A stretch of 64,000 nucleotides of DNA from Hermodice carunculata (taxonomy: Eukaryota; Annelida; Polychaeta; Eunicida; Amphinomidae), in assembly GCA_964020975.1 (NCBI GenBank), contig OZ026625.1, forward strand, positions 41,124,093-41,188,092, given 5' to 3'. Shown here in pieces: positions 29,172 through 40,970 of the stretch; the first letter of the stretch is position 1, and each line of letters starts with the position of its first letter. A model generated the notes under the pieces. It saw only the letters and a list, made by a program, of their open reading frames with translations. It was not told the origin of the DNA and did not search any database. The translations under genes and the position numbers were made by a program.

Positions 29172-30735
29172 CACACACAATATATATAATTATACTGGTA
29201 CCTCAAATAAATCTATAAAAAGGTTACACCACAGTTGTGATTGTCTGGTTGCGCATCCCAACGGAGATAGTCCGTGATTGTGAAAATACTGTGTTTTCAG
29301 CATGCTGTAGCTTCTGTTCAAATAAAGTAAGCTAAGTCCGGTTTGCTGCATTGCAGAGTTGCTTCATTGGTGGTCATATACGTGCACTGTCTTCCAGGCC
29401 GGGTGGGAACTTCGTGGTGGGGAAGGACAATGATGTGACCCTGGCAAGAGTACAGTTCATACACCTGTATAAAGCTGACATTCAGGTGTTGTTTCGTATT
29501 TCAATTATCACAAATTAACGAGCTGGGAATTGTATGACAAAAATCGGTCCATATTTTTCTGACATTTTTATCTGTTAAATGCCGTTCACGGAATTTAAAA
29601 TACCAATCTGCTGATTTTTGAGACTGAAAAATGCTAATATGAAAAAAAGAAGGATTTATAATTGTGGTCTGTGGCAATAAACACCAGTTAATAGCCCACT
29701 TAAAACCTGGATACTCATAATTATACTTTCCTAATGCAAGGGCTATCCTTGCAATCTGTCCTCACCTGTGTCCCTTGTGGACCTCTGGTTTAACAAATGA
29801 CCACTTGGATATGATTTTGGCTTTACAAAACCATTATGGAATAAAGGCGGAAGAGATCGTGGCATTCGGAGACTTTGAGCCTTATTTATGGAAGCCATAG
29901 CCTTTATAGGCTTAAATATTTGAAAATACTTCAGGTAGCTTGCACTGTACTATGTTAATATGCGACTGACCCTTGGAATATAGAACATTATCGTCAATAT
30001 AATGGATCACCGTGGGCCTTGCACATGGTTGCAGGCTAAAAAGTCCAAGAATGTAAACACAAAATGTTTAAATCCAGTACACATCAGAATCGTTTATTTT
30101 GATAGTAACTAGTGCTCTACAATCTTCTAATGTCACGTTGTGACCAAATAACATAGTGTTTATCGCACAGAAACGCTGTTCATGTCTTGATTCTTGATTC
30201 AATATCTGCAATTAATTTGAAGTCTTTGCTAATTTTCCGCAATTTTGAAAAATCATTCGATGTTTTTCATATTTTACATTTTCTCAATGTTCAAGACAAC
30301 AAACATTTCTTTGTGCAAGGTTCACGCGTCCCAGAGGAAGCGTCATGAAGTAAATAGTACATCACTTATGCTGTTTTGCCTCAGATTAGCATGCAAAGCA
30401 TATGGTTGTGACGGTATGTGTTTTTTCAGCTACTATGTTTTGTTCCTTACCGTTCCAAAATGTGTGAAGTCAACACTTTTCATGAGAAGTAGCAATGCTG
30501 AAATTACCATGTTTTACTTTTTACAATTTGTGAATGCTTGACCAGTACAGTGCTTTTCTGTTCTGGAATTACCAGGTCCTCCCGTTTTTTACACATGTCA
30601 GAAATTCTACAGCTGTAATAGCTGGCTTCATGATAACTCTATCAAAGCTTGTTGAACTGCAACTTATGTTTAACCTGTTCTGTAGTTTAAGGTTGTTTCA
30701 ACATTTTATGCAATCGCAAAGGAGAGATTTCAGAC

Positions 30736-30898
<163 letters not shown>

Positions 30899-31416
30899 TA
30901 CACCGGACAACGCTTATGTTCAAATGTACACGAGTTCTTGCAACTGACACTTGTGCCATTAGGTTATATTTGGAAAGGACATTAGTACTTATTCCACTAG
31001 ATAGTCCAAAAACAATTCGAATGTTTTCACCCCTTCTTAGAAAGCAGACTTTTTAGCGGTCATTTATGTATGACAGCGCTGGTTTTTTCTAAGCCTTCGT
31101 AATCGCTTAACTTATTGTACTAGTCTACCTGAGTTTAACAAAAAGTACAAACACTTATTCTTTATGTGATCCTTTTAGTGTCTTCAAAGTGTTAACCATA
31201 GTTTACAACATATTTTAGCTTATGTTTACTATTGTACCTTATTGTATTTATGATTTGACTTTTTCGTCGTATCCGTACCTGTGACAGAAAACTCTGCGAT
31301 TGAACAAGCCAATAAAATCAATAAAATCAATTAGTAAAGGAATGAATGGATGATAGAACGAATATATAAAATAAACAAATGAATAACTGAGTAATTAATC
31401 AATCCAGCCATCCATT

Positions 31417-31482
31417 TATCCATCCATCCACCCATCCATCCATCCATCCATCCATCCATCCATCCATCCATCCATCCATCCA

Positions 31483-31561
<79 letters not shown>

Positions 31562-31564
31562 ATT
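31417..31564. repeat. Compound tetranucleotide repeat (CATC)n-(AAAT)n
   Basis: About 16 CATC units are followed directly by about 20 AAAT units. Confidence 0.95.
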
Positions 31565-31989
31565 GTTAGCTCATTGAACTAATCAAATCCGTTTGTGTCC
31601 GCCAATCGTCTGTCCGTTGGACGTCACGAACTGTAATCAAGCAGCTTTACATAGACTGATTTGCTTTGAAATGAACTTACCCTAGTTTGGCCCAGTACCC
31701 CAGTTTTACGAATGGTATGATGACAAAACACTTTTCCATTCTTTTATGAATTTGCAATTTTTTCCAGAAAGAATGCATCTTTTACTTTCAGTTCGCCAGT
31801 TTTCGAAGGGTATGATGATTAAACTCTTTTTCAATTTTATGAATTTTCATTTGTTTTTTTAAGAATTCATCCGTTGTCTTTCCGGGAGCTGCTGGTCCAG
31901 TTGGCATGATATAGAGTACCAGATTGCCTAGGGTCAGTGCTTCATACGTCAGGCTTAGCCATTTTGTTGCGCTGGCGCTGCGATGTATT

Positions 31990-32215
31990 ATGTATTACGT
32001 TAGGGTTGTGCGAGACTTGCAACCATTAGCATCAGTCGCCTAGCTGGAATGGTAAACGAACTTATCCACTCAGTCAAATCCCCATTCTTAAAACAAATGG
32101 TTCAATGGAGGTAGTTATGTGAGAGTGCCATTAACATATCAACACGCTTATGCAGTATATGTACCGAGTCAGCATTTATTTTCAAAATCGGGATCTTTAA
32201 GCCACCAGAATTGAG
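31990..32215 (+). repeat. Interspersed repeat copy B (same family as 54890-55085)
   Basis: It shares, in the same order, the blocks caaatccccattcttaa, atggaggtagttatgtg and agtatatgtaccgagtc with the reverse complement of copy A. The copies are diverged by small changes. No coding frame is seen. It sits in gene-free DNA. Confidence 0.5.
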
Positions 32216-33074
32216 GAATATATACTGATGAATGCTTGTGGGTAAGGGTTATTTTTGGCTTACTTTCAAAATGACTGAACATAATTGTTCGGAAATTTAT
32301 CATACCTTAATCTGACTAAAGATGATCAAATTAATTTTTGATGTAATGTCGGGATATGCCGATGGATATTTTTATGAATCCCGGTGTGTTGAGGTTATTT
32401 TTCTGTTCTCCAGAATGAATTCACAATATTGAAATTTATTAGGGCTTAACTCTGATTTGATATAATTTTTAACGTTTGCAAGGGAGGATATGTACCTTTT
32501 TTGACGAAGTAATGGAATTCCGAATCAGCCAGTGCCACTAATGCATACGCGCTACACAGAGTTTTGCTTGTAATATTGTGAATATCTGTCATACAGAATG
32601 CTTTGTTTTACTATGTAGATGTTCCGCGCATAATACTCCACTAATGATGACGCAATAATTATGCCTCCTGTGACAAAAATTGAAATGTAGTTTTAAGTAG
32701 AAAATCTTTTTATTTATTTTTTTCATTGTCTCAGCAAATCTGACAAATAAACTTCGTGTTTGGTAAAAGTGGATAATAAGCCAATAGCTACAATTAAACA
32801 TCAATAGGGAAGTGTATATTGTCCTATTTTTTTTTGGGGGGGGGGGGGTTAATAGTGACCTCGAGAGACCTTTAGCTGTCAAAGTGGCATATAAGCCAAC
32901 ATCTAAAAAAAATAATCGATTCTGGCCCAATGATTAGGCTAAACATTAAAAAGAAACTACCTGTGTGGTTTTTTTTTTTTTTTTTGTGAGCAAGGCTGTC
33001 CCTGAAAGTTCAAACTGACATACTGACTTGTATTGCAGTAAAACCTTAAGTCAACTATTGGCATGACAAATTAA

Positions 33075-33827
33075 GGGGCCGTCCATTATTGTCAACATTT
33101 TCATCTTTGTCCAAAATGGCCGGGGAAGGGCCAGAGTCACATGACCATAGACCTAAAAAAAGTGTTGATTTTCTACATCGATTATTTCCAACTCCCCTGT
33201 AAAATCTCAACCTGTCACCATATGTCACTTTGCATTTTAACCCTTTCTTCCCATCAACCACTTGATGTATTCCTGATCCAGCGAGCTGGAACAGATATTC
33301 GTAGATGCAACCATGGAGCTCAGTGAGACCTAATTGGCACAGCTTAATATTATCGTCAAAGATCGCAGATGCATGATAAACAATTCTTAATTATTGCATC
33401 ATTATGCGCTACATGCAAATGAACTGGTCGTTCAGCATCAATTTCCCTGATCAAATATTATCACTTACAAAAACATAGTTTATAATGTATATAGTTGTCG
33501 CTCTAATCAATTAACTCTTAAACACAGGAAAGGTTGTAGAATACCGGTATCTTTTTGAAAATAATAAATGAACATTCAAGTAAAGTTCACTATGTTTGTC
33601 TGCTTTATTTGCTATATATTTATACAAGGATATATCCATTTTATTAAGCTTAGACAAGGAAAACTGCTGCACCCCTTGTCTGAGCATTGTGGCCATATCG
33701 CATGAGATTGACTGTCTGTATTTGCAATAAGTCCGGAAAAAATGTTGACAATGGCCAGAAAGGGGGGCGGGGGGGGCGTTATGGTCATTTTGGAAACAGA
33801 AAAATGTTGACAACTATAGACGGCCTC
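33075..33827. mobile_element. MITE-like non-autonomous DNA transposon with inverted ends
   Basis: The left end (GGGGCCGTCCATTATTGTC...) and the inverted right end (GAGGCCGTCTATAGTTGTC...) match over about 45 bp, including the inner part TTGTCAACATTTT...CCAAAATG. The copy is about 753 bp, has no transposase-like frame and is flanked by TAA on both sides (33072-33074 and 33828-33830), consistent with a short target-site duplication. Similar GGGCCGTC ends are known from several DNA transposon groups; I cannot choose one. Confidence 0.6.
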
Positions 33828-34488
33828 TAAGCCCTTATTTAGACATGCATCGTGCAGTAAAATCCGTACATGCAGAAACCCAATTCCAGAATGCAGAGGG
33901 CAGAAAAATGCTTCCTTCTTACTAGTGTTTGACGCATTGTAAAGTTTTTCTCATGCCGGACTTTCTGAATTGCCAAATGTTGACCTGATGATTCAAAGTT
34001 TGTCATTACACAACACAGGGAAAGCAACAATGAAAGGAATACACACAACAATTTGTATATGATTTATTTTGTACTGAAATATATGTTCTCGTGCACCATT
34101 GACCTCGTCATGACGTATCGTCCCACTGCAGAGATTCCACTTGACATTCAACTAAGGAATTGATTTTAGAAAGGGATTAAATGGATGAAAGCATTTCTCT
34201 ACACTGTACTATTTTCTTGTAGGAAATCTTTGAATTTGGACTTCGGGTCCTGGTTGGAGACTGTGCCTTACGTTCATGTTATTTTGGCCGTAAAAACTAT
34301 GCTCACAAAACTTCGCTGCGTAAAAAGGGATTTAGACAACTAATGTTGGTGAATGAGAGCTGTCGACATATTTGAACTATCATATAAGTGGGTCGCATGT
34401 ATGAAAGGTAAACAAAAAGCGTGACAGAGGATTTACCCATAAAGTATTGCAAAACAATTGTGACAGCAGAGATCTGCACTTTTTACAG

Positions 34489-34578
34489 ATGGATGAACGA
34501 CCTTATCTCTGGGATGCCCGATTGGGTAACAAGTATGCTAGGTCCCGAAAAAGAAGAAACATGGACATAAAGAAGTGA
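34489..34578 (+). other. Possible MADF-like exon fragment
   Basis: After a splice-acceptor-like ctttttacag, an open stretch reads MDERPYLWDARLGNKYARS then basic residues and a stop. RPYLWDARLG..Y..R..R resembles the start of MADF DNA-binding domains, which often accompany transposons. It is only 29 codons and lies just upstream of the LINE, so chance or part of the repeat cannot be excluded. Confidence 0.25.
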
Positions 34579-34589
34579 AGCTAATGGAA

Positions 34590-36450
34590 AAGATGGACAA
34601 AGAGAGAAAGAAAGCAGTTCAAAACCAATGCAAAACATATGTTTGTGCAAAATGTATTAAAAGGTCAGCAGAGCAATATGAAGCACCAGAAAGGCCAGAT
34701 TGTTACTGGTACTCCCCTGACTGTGTGTAACAAATGAAACAATCCAATACTATTTTGGGTAGAATTCTGCAAGAAATAAGAAAAAAAATTAACGCTCTTA
34801 AACAAGAAAGTAAAGCGAAATGCAATGACTATAACTAACAGGCCCTTGAACATAAATATAAGCGCAAAAAGTGACGCATGGACGGAAATTAAATGGATCT
34901 GGTGAATAAAGGCGCAGCCCCAATGAGAAAGGAACAATATCAGAACAGAACATTTAGGAATTTTCTATGGAATTAAGGGAAGAATGTTTATTGTATAAAT
35001 GTAGGATCGGTAAGTAACACTATAGATGAATTACATGAAATAAAAAAGAACAATCACATATAGAAACAACATATGTGAAACCCCAAAATTTAAGTTCTAA
35101 AGCTAAAGCATGTGAACTACAGATAAAAGGATAGTCTATTTACAAAACCTGGACACAGATGCGAGAGGGAAATTGATGTATATTGAGGAGAATTTGAATG
35201 CGTCCGAATGTGATTTTGACAACAGCAACAGTAATAAACCTATGTGGGCAGACGTGAAACTGGATAAAGTTAAAAATAAGAGGATGCGTATACTACAGTC
35301 CAAATAGTTCTGTTAATAACAAAAACTTGTTAAAATTGATTAAAGTAGTTGGTGAAGAGCAAACTATAGACATGCTAATGGTTGGAGACTTCAGTTGCCC
35401 AGAAATACACTGGAAGGATAATATTTGTAATCATTTACCTGAACATGAGGCAGATATCTTTTTGGAAAGAGTTGAAGAATCATTTTTATTTACACATGTG
35501 ACAGAACCTACCTGCAATACAGAGGCCGAGACATTTTGCGCTTAATATTTAAAACTAAAGAGGAAGAGGTATGGGCATATCCATGCAAGCTCCTACTGGG
35601 AAGAGTGATCATGGTGCTCTTAAATTTAATATGATGGTGTGGCCTGTGATCAATAAAAAAGAAACGATCATGTTGAACTTTTATGAAAGAAACTAAAAAC
35701 ACGGGAGTACAAAAATTGATATTAATTGGGAAGGCGTATTTGAGATGAGAGTGATGAAGAACGTTGGAATTGTTTGGAGCATAAAATACACCACTCCTGT
35801 AAAGAAAATATTCCAGATTCCCAAAATGGAATGAATGCATATATGGCGATATGGAGGAATGGTGTTGCTCTTAAAAAGTTAAGAAAAATACGAGACATTG
35901 AGAAATATTTTGAATCAGAGCCAAAGGTCAGTGCTGCATTAAAAGCCTTTGCTGGAGCCAGATGGGCCAGTGGGAAAGCTAAACAAGAGTTTTAAAGAAA
36001 ATTGGCAAATGAAGTCATGAAAAATAGAAAAAGCTTTGTTCGAGATATGTCAAGTCAAAACAGAAATAGAAATTAGAATACCCGATTTACATAAATCTGA
36101 GAATCCCAAAGAAAATCAAAATCACATGTGAAAAAGGTAGAGGAACAAAATACATATTTCAAACAAGTGTTTAGAAGACTCCGTGGGGATATGATTCAAA
36201 TTTATAAATACTCTCACGAAATGTATGATACCGACTGGAATCTCATGCTTCCTGTTGCTGATTCATTTGTGACTTGTGGACATCAGTTTGAAATTATGAA
36301 AACACATACGAATAACTGATGAAGAAAACAGTTTTTTTTGTCAAAAAACAGTAAATGACTGGACTAAGCTTCGCATTGGAATAGTGCCAGCTCCATCAGT
36401 GAACACTTTTAAAACTAATTGGATAAACAATGGGTAAATCATCAAAGTTT
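34590..36450 (+). mobile_element. Decayed CR1-like LINE lacking the reverse-transcriptase core
   Basis: From 5' to 3': a PHD-finger-like stretch (34627-34731: YVCAKCIKRSAEQYE...WYSPDC) typical of the ORF1 or N-terminal region of some CR1-group LINEs; CINVGSVSNTIDELHE near 34998; an endonuclease piece at 35327-35545 (LMVGDFSCPEIHW, then HVTEPT) with the GDFN.P.I.W motif; linker sequence at 35774-35995 (KKLRKIRDIEKYF...); and at 36128-36310 the element's C-terminal tail (RRLRGDMIQIYKY), continuing to PSVNTF-like sequence near 36400. The catalytic RT domain expected between the linker and the tail is absent, so the copy is internally deleted as well as frame-broken. Confidence 0.7.
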
Positions 36451-39400
36451 ATATGACCAAAAAGCATCTAAAGACGTCTGGTCTACATTGAACAGTAAAA
36501 AACAGCTCATGGGCAAACGATTGCCTTTCTTGCTGCAACAGTTATCTATTTGTAAAAGTCGCATGCATATAATTTCTCTCATTCACATACTTGTTCGATA
36601 ATACAAAACTCCATTCTTACCATGGTGATGTCACCTTGTCAGCAGTTCATTTGTACTTGGTCGTTGCTGAAAGTTCACCTATATCAGCTTTGTCAATAGT
36701 TGATTTTGGCAAATGATCACAAATTAAGATTGAAGAATGTGTATAATTCATGAAATAAAATATGTTATTTATATTTAATAGCAAGTTTGAATCCGTTTAG
36801 CATGGAGGTGCACAGCAAGCAATTCGATGATATATATATATCGTGGACATTTAATTTAGCACAAATATAAAAACATTATCACCATTACCAAGAATATGCT
36901 TTAATTTTGTAAAGAATTCACCAGCTATGTGCCGATGAAGATGCTCATGGTTGACTTAGGAATCTATATTTAGAAGATAGAAAATATAAAATTAGACAAA
37001 TATATAAGTGAATTTCAAATCTATGGAATGACATGCTCAGACAGCATAGCAGCCATCATCTGTGAGATCTCCAATAGACTGTCCAAAAAAGTAGATATTT
37101 TGTTTATTTTCAGGCGAGTATACTTTCTTCGAGAACACCGCGGGATTTCTTTCCTTGCCACAAGATACAGAAGAAAGTTTATTGCGTGGTTGGTCTCACC
37201 AAAGACTTAGACACAATGCCCAAAAATATAAGGCGGAAACATCATGCAGATTATGTTAGTAAAAAACACTTGATGCGTTTTCCAACACAAGCAACATGCC
37301 AAGTGCGGCCGTACACAGAAGACGGGTCACAGATACTGCAAATATGATACTTGTGATTTCTTTTTTCCTGTCATTGGCACTGCATAACAATTGATGTTTA
37401 AGATCGTCCTTTCTCCTGACGTGTTTTAATTTTTTTGCATGTGCATGTAAGAGTTTATTATGAACAGATTCAGAGAAAGTATATCAAACTTGGCAAAAGG
37501 CAATAGGAAATTGCCATAGTCCAAGGGCCAATGTAGCAATTAAAATAACCATTTAAGGAGTCAGGATCACACAGCCACACATTGATATGGTTGCACTCGT
37601 TTTTGTGTGAAGACATTGTGCAATACTACTTCCCCAGAGCCACAGGAGCAACATAAAGAAAAAAAATCGTTCCCACGAGTTAACTATTTCGTGGGAACGA
37701 AATAAATATAAAAAAGCACTACATAAAGGGTACTATAGAGCCTTTAATGTGATAGAAGAAAATATATACATATTTCGTTCCCTTGAAATAATTATTTCCT
37801 CCCCACGAAATAATTATTTCGTCCCCACAAAATATATTTCATTCCCACGAAACAATTACTTCGTTCCCGCGAATGTATTTTGTTCCCACGAATGTATTTT
37901 GTTCCCACGAATGTATTTTGTTCCCACGAAATAATTATTTCGTTCCCCCGAAATGAAGATGTCATCTGGCATTGCACAAGATGTATGTATTTAAATGACC
38001 GTTGGCATGGCAGACCAACCAAGGCCCTGAAAATGGCCATGAAAGCTTTTCCCGACTATGTATACTGGTGGAAATATTTTACGGAATGCTATATATATGA
38101 TGGATCCTGCTGTGGGGACTTATGTAAACAATGATGTGAAATTTGCATGACATGAATTTTTTATTCCTATACTCAACATTGACCACTGCTGTATAGTTGT
38201 CGCGCTCAATGATCACAGACAATAAAGAACAAATGCAATTGAAATTAGGGAAGAAAATTTGTCTGTTGACGCATCACAGGCAGCACATCACAGTCATGCA
38301 TAATGGTGTTCCGTACATCATGTGCATGATAATCTGGGGATGGCTGAACGTTTACAGATCAGTTTTTTGGCAAGCACCGCTGAATAGGTCTTCATTATGA
38401 CACAGAGATTCAGTACTTTGTTCCCTGGGCACCAGCAGAGATGACAATTTGCACTTGACGACTCATTGAACGGTACAGTTTTAGGACAATTTGCCATTTT
38501 CTACTATTTTCTAAATGGTTACAAGAGGTTCCCATGTTGGTCTGTGCTTACACTGGCCAGTGGCACACTTTTCTGACAAAGTTTGAAACCACACCATGAC
38601 CAATGAAATCAGTGCTCATGGCACAACAAAAAAGAGCCAATGATGCATGACATTCAAAATAAAAAAAGACTGATCAGGATAATATCTAGGAACCTATCTT
38701 GCCCACTATTTATTCCAATAAGGAATTATAGGCAATTGTATATGGCATTCCCTAAAATATGTGCACGAGTATATATGTTTAGATTGGCAGTAAGGATACC
38801 ACATGTGCATCGCATGGCACTGCAGAAGCGTTAGGTAAGGCCAGTTAGGTATTATGTGGTGAGACTCTCAACTTTTAGGGGTTTTGTGTTGGTTTATTCT
38901 GTTTTTTCAGTATTACCCTTTATTCCACTCATGGTCTAGCTTGTCACGATGCTAAGTTAGGTAAAACATGCCATAGTACCCTGTTTTTTGGTCCGGAGTG
39001 TGTTATTTATTTGTTACTATGTTTGCTATTTGTTTGGTACATTGGTGGTTGGCCTTGCAGTGCTGGTACCCTCACCCCTTTGGCCCTTATGTTTCAAATA
39101 CTTGCTGTGTGATTAACACACAACAGGTTGATGTGAGTCACATTTGTACGGTGCCATTGGTCCTCGGGCCTTTGGCCTGCATGCTGTACATGTACTTATT
39201 ATTCTATAGCACCAGGTAGAACACTTTTCAGTGTCGTCCTGCAATACATAACGTTTTTTATATGTTTCTGTACTATTTCAATACCTTTGTAGCAGACCAA
39301 TTAAAAGCCACATTAAGCTACGGGGAAGACAATAGGACAGTAAGTAGGTCTGGGACAGGTTAAATTAACAGACTTCTGTCAGATCACTTTTGTCCCTCTG

Positions 39401-39639
39401 TTACAGCAAATATCATTTTCTGACCCAAATGTACACAGGGAAGAAAAGGACTTTGAAATGGGTTTTTATGCTGCTCCGATCAGTAATGGAAAGGTATTAT
39501 ATCCTACACCCCACTGGGTGTAATCCGGACACTTTCTTACAATCACATTGATGCCAAGATTGCTTATAAAAATATTACAAAAAATTTCCCCCACCCCGAT
39601 GTATGCCTAATCCAGTAGGCCATTGATCTTGAGCACCAA
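36451..39639. other. Gene-free stretch containing a palindromic minisatellite
   Basis: Apart from the minisatellite at 37668-37960 I recognise nothing here. The short open frames (for example 37028-37210, 38640-38834) have no domain signature. Confidence 0.5.
37668..37960. repeat. Self-complementary minisatellite (GTTCCCACGAAATAATTATTTC-type)
   Basis: Units of about 21-23 bp built from cgttcccacgaa and taattatttcg, in both orientations. The first block (37668-37699) is a perfect 11-bp inverted repeat (CGTTCCCACGA / TCGTGGGAACG). Three later units are near identical (tgttcccacgaatgtatttt). Confidence 0.8.
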
Positions 39640-40970
39640 TTTCACGTACGGCCTAATGCTGGGCGCTGTCACACTCATGCCCAGAACACAAAGGACTGCA
39701 CACGCATTTCAACAGACTGCCACTTGCACTATTACTCCTGCCATGATGCCTGCTCAGTCTTCTACTTCCCAAGCCGGTGCTGATGGCAACAGCGAGCAAA
39801 TAAGAAGGGAGCCTAGTCAAGACCTAACCCCACAATTGCAGGTCAGTCAACCTGCACCCTCCTATGAGTCATAAGTGCAGGGCCAGTTTGGAGGTTTGCC
39901 TTTAAATCTGTTACTTGTTGGTTTGGTCCCATTATTTTGGTACAAATACAAACAAGTACAAACATAGCATCTAACAAATTATATCCAATATATTTATCAA
40001 AGTTCTCGCACAAGCTACCACTTCCAAGTGCCTACTTCCATTGACAGGCATTTCCCTCTAAGTTTGGCTGTGGCAGATCAAGTAGATTAGGGTATACTTG
40101 CTAAAATCAAAGCGGCCATTGTGGCAAATGGAGTTGTGCATAATATGAAAACTACAAAGAAAATCAGGGTTTTAACCTGAGTCTCATCAGCCAAGATTGG
40201 TTATCTTTGCTGGTTTCCAAACTGCGAGAGAAGCAAAAAGCAAAAACGCTGATGACCAACCAGTTCTTGACTTAAATGTATATATATACATTTAGGACAC
40301 CCTGATCAGACCAGGGCTACAATAACACACCTATGCACTATTCACAATGTAGCCAGGGAAATAAAGACTGGTTAGCTTACGATACCACTTTCAGAGAGCG
40401 CAGGATGAGACAAAAACCCTTGGGACCTGATTGACTGTCATGCCTACATCTGAGCTTTAGAAACCCCAAACTGGCCAAGGAAGGCAGACAAAAGACAATT
40501 CCCCTCAAAACAGAGTTCCCATACGGTCTTGTATTACCTTTCACGCCACTTCAAAATGTCATTTTCGACAGAACTGTCGGTACTTCCATCTATACTTTAA
40601 CTGTGAGAATGAGCACCCTGGATGCACCTGCTCATCGAACAGAGGGGACCAGGGAAGTGCTGGGGCTAGGCCCACAAAATTTCAACCAAATCCCAACCCA
40701 AACCGAAAAAATGGGACCAAACCAACAGGTAACAGAGCCAGACAAAATTCTGGATATCAACAGCTCACTCCCCAAACAAGCCAAACCAAGTGATTCTTTC
40801 ACACACAAAGATATCCTAGCTATAAGAAAAAATTGCAGTGCCACCTGTTGGACAAATATGGTGTGGGGGTCGGAAGAAGTGTCTCGAACCAATTCCGTAG
40901 AAATTGCCCATGCGGTTTTGGAGATTTTTGAACATCTTCCCCAGAAATAACTGAAATTCGTGACCAAAAA
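39640..40970 (+). mobile_element. Fossil retroelement gag-like stretch (possibly DIRS/tyrosine-recombinase type)
   Basis: Translated pieces recall the first ORF of DIRS-like retroelements: an FPLSLAVADQV/ILAKIK-like segment near 40060-40120, a YDTTFRERRMRQKPLG-like segment near 40380-40425, and a Cys/His cluster (CRYFHLYFNCENEH) near 40575. The copy is broken in several places, with no recognisable polymerase, recombinase or terminal repeats nearby. It looks old. The family call is tentative. Confidence 0.35.
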
